The position numbers were made by a program, and so were the translations under genes. From Nothopassalora personata (lineage: Eukaryota > Ascomycota > Dothideomycetes > Mycosphaerellales > Mycosphaerellaceae), in assembly GCA_033816765.1 (NCBI GenBank), contig CM066288.1, positions 806,001 through 870,000 on the forward strand: a stretch of DNA of 64,000 nucleotides. Reading direction: 5' to 3'. The notes beneath the pieces were generated by a model. It saw only the letters and a program-made list of their open reading frames with translations. It made no database searches and was not told where the DNA came from. Below, one piece after another: positions 10,253-21,727 of the stretch; within the stretch, counting starts at the first letter, position 1; each line of letters opens with the position of its first letter.

Positions 10253-11869
10253 GGTTCGTGACCAGCGGGACGAGACGGGAAAGCATGAGGGTTAGATTTT
10301 TGGTTCGATTTGGGTTGAGTTGTTGCTTTTTACGGTTGTTCAAATGACTTCTTCTTTGCGTGGGTCATGCTCAGATTCTACAAGTGTGAATCTCCTCAGC
10401 TCGTATGGTCGAAACTTCGGGTCCTTGTAGTGCATATCAAATGGGTTGACGATAGTCGGAGCATCTTTGGCCCTGGATCCTGGCGGCTGGCCTTGCGATG
10501 AAACCATTAATACTGGTCTCGGTCAAACCGCCCATCACATGATGTTTGGGCAGTTTGATTGACCAAAGGAGTCTCGGGGATTACGAAAGCCGCCGCAGCG
10601 AGGGATACTCACGGTGCTCAATAGTTGTCGGCTCTTGAGGTCTACTGCGGATACCTGGAAGTTGTTCTCGTAGGGGATCGCTGAAGCCAAGACGCCGAGT
10701 TCGTAGATGTTTTTATCAAGTAGACAGTACGCCGTCTGGTGAGTACTTAGCTGCGCAGTCTAGGATCCCGCTCTACCGCCCCATTCCCACTCATCTCGAT
10801 GAAGCTGAAAGGATTGTCGCAGATCGAGGTAGGACCCACGATGGCAACGATGGCAGCCTAGGTAATGGGTCTTGGCAGGTCTTTGGCACCCCGGAACACG
10901 ATAGGAACAAGTTCAGAAGCTGATAGTGTCGCCCTCTGAACACGATATCGGCCACAACTGGTACGTTGATCTCTTGTGTCAATCAACGACGCTTGAAGTA
11001 TCGCCTTGGAAGCAATTCCACGGAGGCATGATGTGTGCTAGCTCTGATACCTAGTCTAGCAGAAGTGCTTATTTCAGCATGCTCAGACTCGCTGCAGGAG
11101 TTGATTGGGCTCCGCGCCAACGCCTAGAGAAAACAGATGGCGCGGCGAATGCTTAAATTCGCGCGCAGCGGAGTCTAAGGCGGAGAACCAACGAAGCCTG
11201 TCACCTACTACCGACTGTGTCTGAAGCCCTTGGAGTTACAGAATCGCTCAATATTAAACCTCGAAACACCGATTTTGGCGATCAATATTGGAGCCAAAGC
11301 AGCGAATCGGACGAGTGAAATCTGGTGGGTTACGATCGGACGTGAAAACATACTATAAAACACTCACGTATTCGCTATTTCTTATCGTTCGTATCACACG
11401 CGGTCCAACCCGATTGGTTCTATTGCGCCCCACTGCAAGAAGCGTCTGAGCTCGCCAAGGTACGATGTTCGTCAGAGTTTCGCGTCAAGGTCGCCGACAA
11501 CACTTCTCCCCATGGCAACCTCAGATACCCTTGACATTGTCTTTATCCGAGGTCACACCCTCGACAAGAGGTCGTGTCATGCAGCTTGATTCGATTTCGC
11601 TCTTGCTTGAGCGTTCTTAAGCGTCGCAAGCCGAGTCTTCGCCCGTGACCCGTCGAGTTTTGATGGAGACGATGATGGCATCGCAGTCGTCACTGCGAAA
11701 TAGCGGATATGCCAGACAATACAAGTCATTTGAGATCCGAAGAATGCTGCCAGTAGGGAGGATGGTACTCCTCATCACCCTCTTCGTCGCGATTTGTTGG
11801 CTGCTCATCTTGAAGTCCTTCCGCGTGGCACTCGTTCTCCAAGCCATCTCAGCGCTCTGCTCGCCTGCT
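10253..11869. other. Intergenic, nothing recognised
   Basis: About 1.6 kb between the AA9 gene and the GH28 remnant. There are no long ORFs with recognisable domains on either strand and no obvious transposase relic. Confidence 0.45.
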
Positions 11870-13055
11870 GAAGGAGAATATGGCCCAACATGGCAAAGTC
11901 TGCGTGGCGAACGCATGCGGATCCAACGATTCATCATGACAAGGTGATTTTCACGAATGAGACCTACCACGTTAAGTTCATCACCAGCACGACAGGGCTC
12001 AGTAACGTGGATATTGACCTTCATGGGACTCTTTCGCGGGACGAAAACATTCCGTACTGGTTGGACCACACTCTTCCAGTCGGCTACCAAAATTAGTCCT
12101 CCGCGTGGCTTTTCGGCGGTGAGAGTATCAGATGGGAGGGTTTCGGATATGGAACGCTCGATGGCAATGGCCAGGTCTGGTATGACTTCATCAATTGCAC
12201 GAAAAACTATTCTGGACGACCACATCAGATCACGATTACTCGAACCGACGACAGCGTGTTCGAAAGGACTCGATTTGTACAGAGCCAAATGTGGACGATG
12301 ACGATCATTCATTCCTCCAACATCCTGCTGGAGGACATCTACATCACCAGCACCGACACAAAGCAGGCTGTTGGCTTTGACTTCTCTTCGTCGAACACAG
12401 ATGGTGCCGATACCACTTATGCTGACAACATAGCTTTCCGCGGCTTGACCGTCGACAATAATGGCGATACTCTATCAGCACAAAAACCAACAGCACCAAC
12501 ATCTTGATCGAGAACTGTGATCTCGACGCCGGCCTTGGTGCAGTTATAGGCAGCATTGGCCAGTATGAAGAGCGATATGAGATCGTAGAGAATGTCACTG
12601 CTCGCAACGTCACCATCAACAACATGAGATACGGTGCATCCTTCAAAACGTGGGCTAAAGTCAGCAGCGGCTACCCATCAAACGGCGGTGGTTCAGGTCT
12701 AGGATATGCGGCCAACATTACTCTGGAAGACTTCACTTTGAAAAGCGCCAGTGGGATCCTGGCAGTCACTCAGTGCACCAGCTACAGCAGTGCGAGCGGC
12801 AACTGCGATACATCAGAGCTCAATCCTCGGGACATCACGCTGAAGAACTGGTCGGGAAGGACGACTTCGAGTGTCATGGCAGACATCCAGTGCAGCGCCG
12901 CAAGTCCTTGCACAGGTCTGACTACCGAAGATATAGGCGGGATCGTCAATACAGCAAACTGCACGATCCCCGATAGCTTCCTTTGCGATAATGTGGTTGA
13001 TCCTACAGTCTTCAACTGCACTGGTAAACCATGGGAGGAGAACCCACCAAAGTAG
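11870..13055 (+). pseudogene. Decayed GH28 pectinase (exo-rhamnogalacturonase/exo-polygalacturonase type)
   Basis: The remnant reads collinearly with secreted GH28 enzymes but is broken in at least three places. (1) Near 11940 the frame shifts after an ANACGSND-like start, with the Cys-rich segment before KVIFTNETYHV missing. (2) A TAG at 12094-12096 stands where homologues have Gln in VGYQNQSSAW, consistent with a C-to-T change. (3) A frameshift near 12480 separates GLTVDNNGDTLSA from NSTNILIENCDLD. Clear family blocks are GYGTLDGNGQVWYDF, RFVQSQMWTMTIIHSSN, FSSSNTDGADT, GLGAVIGSIGQY and GLGYAANITLEDF. The catalytic NGDD-type motif reads NGDT, so a catalytic Asp also seems lost. The signal peptide is not clear. 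The mutation list favours a dead gene over an unusual intron pattern. Confidence 0.82.
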
Positions 13056-13926
13056 CCCAGTGACTTCGATCATGGACTTACATTCGTGGAGAGGCCCATT
13101 CAGCCAATGTTGATTTCTACAACGCTCCTCGCAGGTACATGGTAGCGTGTTGTCGTAATTAGGCACACTGGTGTAAGTATCGATGGACTTATCCCGTAGC
13201 CGGCACCTGCGGGTGCTACGAATACTGTCACGCTTGCAAAGCCGTTCGGACCGGCTGTTGATCTCGACGACCTTGACGATGTTGACCCTTGTGGACAGCC
13301 ATAGATTTCTCAAATTCCCTTCCAAGCTCAAGCTACTTAGTTATCTGGCGATGTTCCGTGTGACGGAGGGAGCCACTTGGAGTGAGCCTCTTCGAGGAAA
13401 CGTGAGAGCAACATGTGGGCGGCGTTTGAGCAGGGCAGTGTGACGAAGGAATGCTCAGGGCCCTATAAGGTATCATGTCTGTGGATGTTGATGTTGTCGA
13501 CTTCCGTGGATGATGTCGAGAATGTCATCTGCCTAGCACGGCCCGACCCTGCCAGCCACTTGATCTCCCGTAGCGTAAATCAACACGATGACCAGTATGC
13601 ACTCGGTAGTACAGTAGGTAAATACGAACGATGAGCATCATCGTCATGTGTGGAAGTGAGCTCTAGAGGCAAGATGAAGCAGCAAACCGAGCTCTACATC
13701 AGCACTGTTATGATTGGCCCGAGTCGCAGGGGAGCTCTCTCCTCAACCTGCCTGTTCGGTCTTGGCATGTTCAAGCAGTCGATAGGGCAAGCTTGAGTCA
13801 AACTGTTCATATGTCAGGAGCATATCCAAGTTTGGAGCCTCGTGATGCTGCGAGAACAACTTATGATCCCTTTCCTGCCCAAAGACAACAATAGATAAGC
13901 ATATTTGACAGAATCCGAGGAAATCG
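13056..13926. other. Intergenic, nothing recognised
   Basis: No gene supported on either strand; presumably the promoter of the following reductase gene lies in its last few hundred bases. Confidence 0.4.
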
Positions 13927-15026
13927 ATGATGGGTTCCGTCGACAGGAAAGCACGGATCCTGCTCGTAGGCAGTGGTGGTGTTGGCACCATGGCCTCCTA
14001 CGCCCTCGAGACCGGTGGCAAAGCAGAAGTGACAGCGATCTGCCGATCAAACTACGAAGCAGCGAGCAAGAACGGCTTCACAATCGATTCTCTAGAACAT
14101 GGCCACGACATCAAAGGTTTCAAGCCTACGCATATCCTCAACAGAGTCCCAGACGTCCAAGGAGAGAAGCTCGAGCCCTTCGAATACATCGTGGTCACCA
14201 CCAAAAACGTCCCAGACATCAAGCCTACTGTCCCGGACATCATCACCCCAGCAGTGACTCCCGGCGCAACATCCATAATCCTTCTCCAAAACGGCCTAAA
14301 CATTGAAAAGCCCATCGTCGCTCGCTTTCCGGACAACGTAGTCATATCCGGCGTCTCCCTCATCCAAGCAGCCGAAACCGCCCACGGCGTAATCCTCCAC
14401 GACGACAAAGACATCACCAAACTCGGCCCCTTTCCCAACCAGAAAGTGCCCGCTGAGCGTGCCGAGAAGGAAACACGGCGGTTCCTAGATCTGTACATGG
14501 CATGCGGCAAAGTGGGATGGGTCTACGACGACGATGTCCGGTTTACCCGCTGGAGGAAGCTTGTGTATAACACGTCGTACAACTCAGTTTCGGCGATCTT
14601 GGCCATGGACACGATGCGGATGCGAATGTCGCAGCATGTGATCGACGATTTGATTCGACCTGCGATGCTGGAGATTCTGGCGATTGCGAAAGCTGTGGGT
14701 GTTGAGTTGCCGGAGGATGTGCCTGAGGTTCTGATTCGATGCGATCCGGTGGATGCGCCGTTCGTGCCGAGTATGGGGCAGGATGTGTTGAAGGTGAGGG
14801 ACTTCCTGGTCGGCCGACTCCTGGAGAATGCTAATGAGACTGACAGGGCAACTACATCGAAATGGAGAACATCGTCGGTGAGCCGCTACGGGAAGCAGAG
14901 AAAGTGGGAGTGTCAGCACCTGTTCTGAAGACGATATATGGCTTCTTGCGAGCCATACAGCTCAGGACCAAGGAGAAGAAAGGGGCGTGGGAGCCGAAGT
15001 GGGAAGAGGGGAACCCGTATGCCTAA
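13927..15026 (+). CDS. Ketopantoate reductase-like (PanE/ApbA family)
   Basis: NAD(P)H-dependent 2-dehydropantoate 2-reductase family, 348 residues. Two exons (13927-14793, 14847-15026) around a 53-nt intron; reading without the intron restores the C-terminal helix GNYIEMENIVGEPLREAEKVGV and ends NPYA. The Rossmann nucleotide-binding loop is GSGGVGTMASYALETGG (residues ~13-29). Other family signatures are LLQNGLNIEKP and the substrate-domain RWRKLVYNTSYNSVSAI, which carries the catalytic Lys. Fungal genomes hold several paralogues with unknown substrates, so a role in pantothenate synthesis is not proven. The ATG ATG start leaves a one-residue ambiguity. Confidence 0.85.
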
Positions 15027-15400
15027 CTATGGAAGCAAAACGATGAATGCCAGCTCAACGCCAGTCAGCATATTGGTTAGAAGGCTTAGGCATTCGAACT
15101 CTGCCTTAGCCGACCGAAATAGCTGCTGAGCTTCTGATCGCGCCGAATGAGCGCAGTTTCTCGTCGTTTAGCTGTCATCTATCAGTTCACAGGCGCTTGC
15201 CTTGTCCTCGTTATATGACTTTCATACCTTGCCAGCTTTGAAGCACTTGAAGCGAAATCCCTGGTGGCGGTCACCGAGATAGCCGTCCATCAACCACCAG
15301 GTACCCGAACAGGCGTTTTAGACAAGATGAGATCCGCAAGGAACATGACCAATATCGCCTTGATCATGAAAGACATACTAACCCCATGCAGGAACACTCC
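15027..15400. other. Convergent intergenic spacer
   Basis: Lies between the 3' ends of two oxidoreductase genes on opposite strands; no gene or RNA seen. Confidence 0.4.
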
Positions 15401-16272
15401 CTAATACCTCCCCTCAAACCCATCAACCCTCTCCCTCGCCACCGCAGCGATTGCATCCTTGATCGGCGTGTCCCCACCAACCATATCAATCGCCAATCCC
15501 GTCGTGCCATCATTCTTCATAATCTCCACAACCGCCGCAGCCACATCTTCGCGCGAAATCGTAGCGTTGAGATGCACCTTCCCAGCCGCAATCGTTCCCT
15601 TTGCAGGATCCTGTGATAAACCGCCAGGACGCACGATGGTGTACTCTAGACCCCGGCGTTCATTGTCTGTGACTAGCGAGCGGTCGGCGGCGAATTTGGC
15701 GTGCATATATGGCTACAGGGAGATTGCGTTAGTGCAATGGAGATGGAGGGGGAGGGGGAGGGGAAGGAGTTAGAGACTTACGCCAATAGCGGCCCAGACT
15801 TTATCACTCCTATCTCTGTCTTCGTCATTGTACCACTCTGGTTCGGGTCTGTTCTCACGATCCCGGACATCAATAGCTGAGATGATGATGTATCTTTTCG
15901 TAACTCCAGCTTTAGCAGTGGCGTCCATGGATTTGATGGCGCCTTCATTATCAACGGCTTTGGTCCTTTCGGGACTTCCGCCTCCTGCTCCGGCCGCCCA
16001 GATAACAGTGCTGGGGTTGGTCTGCTTGATGGTGCTGGCGAAGTCGTCGACGGATGAGTCCTCGATGGATTGCACTATGGGCTTTCCGCCCAGGGACTTC
16101 ACGTCGTCTTGTTGGTCGGGGTTTCTCTGTGCATTGCTTTAGCAGATTGTCATTCAGGTTGCGTACAATTGCTTACGATGATGGAGTAGACTGCTTGGCC
16201 TTCTTTTGTGAGGAGACGGGTGATGTGGCGAGCGACTTTGCCGCTCCCGCCGAAGATGAGAGTTGTCGCCAT
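15401..16272 (-). CDS. NAD(P)-binding SDR/NmrA-like protein
   Basis: Atypical short-chain dehydrogenase of the NAD(P)H-binding (YwnB/SDR_a5-like) group, 250 residues. Exons run 16177-16272, 15782-16126 and 15401-15712, with introns of 50 and 69 nt. MATTLIFGGSGKVARHITRLL gives the N-terminal GGSGxxA dinucleotide loop. Later blocks are STVIWAAGAGGGSPERTKAVDNEGA, RYIIISAID and the family's LEYTIVRPGGLSQDPAKG. The canonical Tyr-x-x-x-Lys is replaced by the PYMHAKFAADR region, which keeps Tyr and Lys. Such proteins act as reductases or redox sensors; the substrate cannot be inferred. Confidence 0.82.
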
Positions 16273-16698
16273 GTTACTTTGCTGTCTTCTGTTTCTAACT
16301 TGCTATATCGACTCTTCCATCTCACCTATGAAGCAACACCAGATCATGTCAAACATGACGTCGCTTTCCGGCAGAATTGTTTATCCGAGGTAAAACTTCG
16401 GGGCGACGCTCCGGCTTAGTTGTCGAAGAGCACGAAGACGTGAGAAATGGCGTGCTCAGGTGCTGCGACAATTGAGATTGCGTGCTTGCGTGCTTCAATG
16501 GTGTAAAAGTGGCTGCAATACACAAGAGTGCCCACCTCCTCTTCCCTACAATCTGTGAATGTTGTTGGTTTCCATCATCAATCTAGTTGAAGTCATGCCT
16601 TCCAAACGCCACAACACACTCCCACTGTCAGCCGTCAAGAAAGGAGCGTGACTTGCGTGGTCTCGTTAGATTCGATCCTGTTCACGGAAAATGGACAA

Positions 16699-18262
16699 TC
16701 AAGCCTTCTTTGGGACCTGGATGGCGTACTGCTTGAGATACTCGTAGTCGGCAATGTTGTCGTCGACAGTCTTCTTGATGATGTCGGCAGCTCCTTGGCC
16801 GTACTTGTCAACCCATTCCTGGTACAGCTGCCCGTCGCTCTTGGGCGCGTGCTTCTGTGATGGTAGGTCAGCTATCCGATAAATGTATGACTGACGAAGC
16901 AGATCGACGATATTACTTACGTGCTGTCTTGGCTTCAAGTCAGTCGAGTTGATAGCATCGTCGTGGAAACCATTCCACTTCTCGAACTGCTCCTTGGCGA
17001 ACGCATGCGATTCCTCAGAATCCCAGTTCAACATGGCTTGAGAGAAGTCCACGCCGATCGATTCGCAGTACAGACGAAGGTTTCCCTCCGGATCGTCAAG
17101 CATGTCGTCGGCATCAAGAACGCAAATCTCGACCTGGCCTGGCCTGAGCTCGACACCTTCGGCATTCTCCTGGCCGCAGATCTTTGGTCCGACCAAGCCA
17201 GTATCTTTGAGGTAGTCAAAGAGACGGCGGAGTTCATGGTAACCAGCCTCCTTGGGCATGAAAGGGCTGAACTGTGTTCGCTCTACCAATGGGGGGATGC
17301 AGCATCGGTAGTAACTTGGGATGGACTTGCTGGGATGTCGGATCAAGAAAGTCCAGTGGAACTTCTCAAGCATCTCCCTGGGCACGACAGTTGGGTTGTC
17401 GGGCTCCGCAAACGAGTTCTCGTATGGGAACGGAGGACTCTTTGGACTTCTAGGACTACTTGGCCTGCTAGCCTCCGGGGTCATGGCGATGCCGGAATCC
17501 TTGTCGCTCGCGGCATCGCCGCCATCGTTGGCTGCAGGCAGTCCGTTGGTACCAACACCGCGCTTGATCTGTTGAAGAGAAGGTGCAATGACAGGAGCCT
17601 GCTTCTCTTCAGGGATGTAATACTGGGCCATGTCCTTGATGAAGGTGCGCTTGCCCTGGGAGGTAGGTCAGCATTCCTGGACGACGACACAGTCGCATCG
17701 TTCCGGAAAATCAGGACGGCGGCAATGACATCTCAGCCGTCGCGGCAGCCGAAGACGAGCACGATATTCACGAAACCACATTGTGGTTGGCGTGAAGGAC
17801 GATCTTCGGCCTGTCGCTTAGCCACGGGCGCAATTTGCGCCAAAGGAGCTTGGCACCGCCAGAGACGGCCCAAGCGCAGCCTGAGTGAGAGACGACAATG
17901 CAAGGTACCGAAGGTGTGAAGAATGCGAGATTGGGAACTGTGGGTCAGACCATACCTCGGTGGACTCGGACTCGATCCTGTCGAAGATGGACTTGAACGT
18001 CGACTGGCTGAAACCGCTCTTCTCGCGATCTTGCTCATGCTCCTCGCCTTCGAACCTGGACCCCATTCTTTCAGGGCCATAATAGTAGGCGTCGCCGCAC
18101 GGCTCATGGACTGTGTGGATGGAGTTGCGACGGGTCATGAATACCTGATGCTTGAGTCAATACCAACCGCCTCACCCACCGTGCGAACAAAGGACATACC
18201 CGCTCGAATGCAGTGGAGCATGCCCGTGGGTGGGTTGCTACAAACACTGGCTTGTTCGACAT
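16699..18262 (-). CDS. Sulfotransferase-like P-loop protein
   Basis: 380 residues from four exons (18200-18262, 17956-18144, 16921-17655, 16699-16854). Introns are 55, 300 and 66 nt; the last is a multiple of three and stop-free. The N-terminal THPRACSTAFERVFMTRR resembles a PAPS-binding 5'-phosphosulfate loop, and FLIRHPSKSIPSYYRC resembles the 3'-phosphate motif of sulfotransferases. The insert at residues ~100-150 is Pro/Ser-rich (SRPSSPRSPKSPPFP). It matches a conserved fungal family usually annotated only as P-loop NTPase or sulfotransferase-like; the substrate is unknown. The 300-nt intron is the longest in the window and has no recognised content. Confidence 0.75.
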
Positions 18263-19843
18263 GATGGCTGATGTGCTCGACGGCTAGTGTAAAGCTGGAT
18301 TGCACGTCTTCCTTTGGTCGGCGGTGTACTGTTTGTGGTATACCGTCCTTCGACAATGGCACAGAAAACAATGGTAGGATGATGGTGTCTTACGACAGGG
18401 ATGTGCCGATTATAGACAATGAAATATGATGCTTCTCTTTGCAAACACTGCGAAGTAGTGAAGGGAGTTCTATTGCCGTCGAGTAACACTCCGACGGTCG
18501 AATGCCGGAGCAGTGGCCATGGGCGTTTTAAACTTTGGCCTCATGTCAAAGCCCACAGGTTGAGAAGGCACCAAGGCAACGTTTGGCAAGGTACAAAGGG
18601 AACTGGCCACTCAGCTGCAATAGGTGTACGTCAGGCATGATCTCGCTTCGGCTGATGTTACGCTTCCAGGCTGTGGACTAGCCAAAAGGCTCACGGCACG
18701 AGCAAAGGAAAACCCACGACTTTGAAGTGTCGAATGAAGATCCAGGCCTGCCCCACTGTGGCTCCGCACATCGGCGCAAGAAGGACCTAAACGCCTTAGC
18801 GGGATGTGGTGAGATGGGCCAGAAGTGCTGCGTCACCCACGGCTTCGAACTGACATAGTGCGGACGGCGTGGAGAGCATAGAGTAGATGTGATAGGATAA
18901 GTAGGTCGTCTGTAGAGGTGTAGTCGAGATAAGGGTGGTTTCTGCGGGCTCGTCCGATAGAACAGTGCTGAACGCTCACTAGACTTGAGCACGCCATCAC
19001 GGAGCGGTATGAATGGCCAAGTCCCCTCCTCCCGCAGTCGTGCAGATAGCGCAAAAAGATAGCTATAAGGCATAGTGCACCTTTAAGCCTTCACATTGCG
19101 CGAATGGATGAACTTGCAACGGCAAGAGCGTGTATTCGTACCGTGTTTGCCACACACCATGCCCACGACCATTTGTGATAGCTGTGGCAGCCGCATCTTG
19201 CGCTGGAAATGTCTTCTGCACAAGCTTTGCCGTCCTTTGCCGCCTTCGTTTGCCTCGTGTTGTCGCGATGTCGGGCGCAAGGACGTCTTGGCTGGGCTGT
19301 TCTTGCTAAGATGGCGTCGCTGTCCCACCGGAACGTGCGTAGTAGTTGCATGCGACGTTTTGCCACGAAGGAATGCACAAGTGTTCCACGAACTAGCTCG
19401 TTGATGTTTGCAGGGTTGTAGTAATTGAATGCCCGCTATTGCTCCGATTTCTGTGCCCTTGTTTCCACGCTATCATTCAGGTAGAGTCGAAATTGGTCAT
19501 TAGCCCATAGCAATATTCATACGTTGCTATGAGTCTCCGAGAGGTCGCCGATGAGGACGTTTATACGGAACCATTATCCGAGGCCTTCACGATGTGCCAA
19601 AAGTATGGCTGATAGATGGTCGCCGAGTCAGTTGACAGTCGCGCGGCATGGATGGCCTAGTGCGGCAGTCTGTCGTGTGCACACATCCCACGTCTACTGC
19701 CCACACAACGAGGACGTACATCCAAGCGCTGTGGAGAAATGGGGAAACGTCCCACGACACCGCGTTCTCTGTGTTCTGTCGGCCTGCTTGCCGGCGATTT
19801 CAAGCACAGGCCTTCATAACTTCAGATTACAGCATGCGAGAAA
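18263..19843. other. Intergenic, nothing firmly recognised
   Basis: 1.6 kb with several short overlapping ORFs on both strands (for example 18678-19073 minus, 19096-19404 plus) that have no domains and no consistent splice model. The right end is the 3' flank of the Atg43-type gene. Confidence 0.4.
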
Positions 19844-20517
19844 TCATGCCGTCTTCGCTTTGCCAGAGTGGTTTGGAATGACCCAGTTGTTGGTCTCCCA
19901 CCCTACAAGACATCGGTTAGCAATCACGCTCTCCATCAAATGAAGCACGACATACACCATCTTCGAATTCGAGCGCCAACCGTTTGGCCGGAGAACTTGG
20001 TTGCTGCGTTCCAGTGTCTCCCTATGAGCCCATTAGTGGATCGTAAAATCAGCGCCAAGGTCGTGTACCTACAGCCTGCAACGATGAGCGTCCAGGCGAT
20101 GCCTTGAACCAGGGGCATGAAAACCTATGCCCAGATCAGTCCACGTTCCACGTTTGCATGGCGAATCCTTCGCATACGCACCTGATCTTTGATCGTGATG
20201 AACGTGACCATCTTCCAATCGTTCGCCTGCTCGATGCTCTTGAGGTAGCTCTGTTCGAATCGCAAGTCCGGCAGCTGCATGTGCGGTGGCTTCCTCGTTT
20301 GGTCCTGCGGCAGTGGCTTCAGGACGGACAGCAGTACTTCATCTTCTGCTACATCCTCATAATCCTCGAGATCTGCTGATCTATCCCACGTAACGCGCTC
20401 TTTCGTGTCTGCCGAGGTCGATGGTGCTAGGTCCGCGCGTGTAGGAGCTCTGTTGATGTGTGCAGTTTGAAACGTCTCGGCGGCCTGGATGGCGATGTCT
20501 TCGAGACCCGGTGCCAT
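19844..20517 (-). CDS. Atg43/DUF1770-family membrane protein
   Basis: 170 residues from four exons (20182-20517, 20073-20124, 19956-20021, 19844-19902); introns are 57, 51 and 53 nt. The family core is LPDLRFEQSYLKSIEQANDWKMV followed by FITIKDQ. Next comes a hydrophobic segment, VFMPLVQGIAWTLIVAGW, likely a membrane anchor. The Trp-rich end is RIRRWWWETNNWVIPN. The DUF1770 family includes fission-yeast Atg43, a mitochondrial outer-membrane mitophagy receptor; a mitophagy role here is inference from family. All four junctions restore conserved residues: the Trp codons before RHWN and before WETNN are each split by an intron. It is transcribed divergently from calcineurin B. Confidence 0.8.
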
Positions 20518-20923
20518 GATTGATGTAGGTCTGTTGCACCGGAGATGCTGTGTCGATGCGACGATGAATGTTGGTGTTGTCGTGCAGTGGTAGAGCACGC
20601 CCTTGACGACTTTCCAGCTGCGGCTCAACTCGTGGAATTGATGCACGGTTTCAATCGGATCCGCATGTGAAACGAGAGCGTCAGGCGATGGAGCTGAGGC
20701 CGATGCAGTGCATACTCTACTGTGTCACTTGACGAACGTGGAAGAGACACTTCAGATCAAGCAGAAGAGGGACATGAACAATTGGACCTTGACCATCTAC
20801 GGCATCATCAGCAGGGTCCAAGGTCGGTGCTTTGGAGGCCCCACTCGAACAAGTTCATGGTGAATGGCAGACAACTCCAGACACCCTACTCACTCTACAC
20901 CACAGCGCCACCACAACGTCGAG
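20518..20923. promoter_or_regulatory. Bidirectional promoter, Atg43-type gene / calcineurin B
   Basis: 406 bp separate the two start codons of a head-to-head pair, so both core promoters must lie here. No TATA box stands out; CA-rich leader sequence precedes the calcineurin B start. Confidence 0.6.
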
Positions 20924-21575
20924 ATGGGCAACGCAAACTCGCAGATGCTCGACAGCATCGTCAGCGGCTCAAATTGTATGTCTGGACTGCACTCACAGCC
21001 TTACATTCCGCCGAAACATGACCACCTGCTGACCATATTTGTTGCACAGTCGATAGAGATGAGGTCGACCGCCTAAGGAAACGCTTCATGAAACTCGACA
21101 AAGTACAATATACACTACCCTTTCAACCTCCCACCTCCTGACCCTCATATTATAGGACAACTCAGGCACAATCGAACGCGACGAATTCCTCTCCCTCCCC
21201 CAAGTCTCCTCAAATCCCCTCGCAACCCGCATGATCGCCATCTTCGACGAAGACGGCGGCGGCGACGTTGACTTTCAAGAATTCGTCTCCGGCCTCAGCG
21301 CCTTCAGTTCCAAAGGCAACAAGGAAGAGAAACTGCGCTTCGCCTTCAAAGTCTACGACATCGACCGCGACGGCTACATCAGCAACGGCGAGCTCTTCAT
21401 AGTACTGAAGATGATGGTCGGCAGCAACTTGAAGGACCAGCAGCTCCAGCAGATTGTGGACAAGACGATTATGGAGGCGGATCTGGACCATGATGGGAAG
21501 ATTAGTTTTGAGGAGTTTACGAAGATGGTAGAGAATACGGATGTGTCGATGAGTATGACTTTGGACCAGTTCTAG
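20924..21575 (+). CDS. CNB1: Calcineurin regulatory subunit B
   Basis: Ca2+-binding subunit of the calcineurin phosphatase, 174 residues, the usual length. Exons 20924-20975, 21050-21102 and 21156-21575; introns 74 and 53 nt. MGNANSQ gives the N-terminal Gly for myristoylation. Four EF-hand loops are visible: [36 protein letters not shown] and [12 protein letters not shown]. Each has acidic residues at positions 1, 3 and 12, except that loop 1 has Asn at position 3. The protein ends SMTLDQF. Highly conserved, so the assignment is firm. Confidence 0.96.
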
Positions 21576-21727
21576 ACGGAGGATTCGGTGGTGTGGTGAT
21601 GTGGCGATATGGATACCCCTACACAAAGAGATGCTGCAGCAGAGGGAGGCGTTTGAGGCGTTCCTTACCCACAGCACGAAGGCGGGATTACGACGCTATT
21701 CGGCAGGATGCCTACGGAATGCACACT

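Noticed and set aside
9832..10295. Open frames in other phases and antisense over the AA9 tail
   Set aside because: Low-complexity triplet repeat keeps all frames open; only the AA9 frame connects to conserved domains.
11617..12312. 231-codon minus-strand ORF
   Set aside because: Antisense shadow of the GH28 remnant.
16921..17919. 332-codon plus-strand ORF
   Set aside because: Shadow of the sulfotransferase-like gene, whose frame has motifs and phase-consistent introns.
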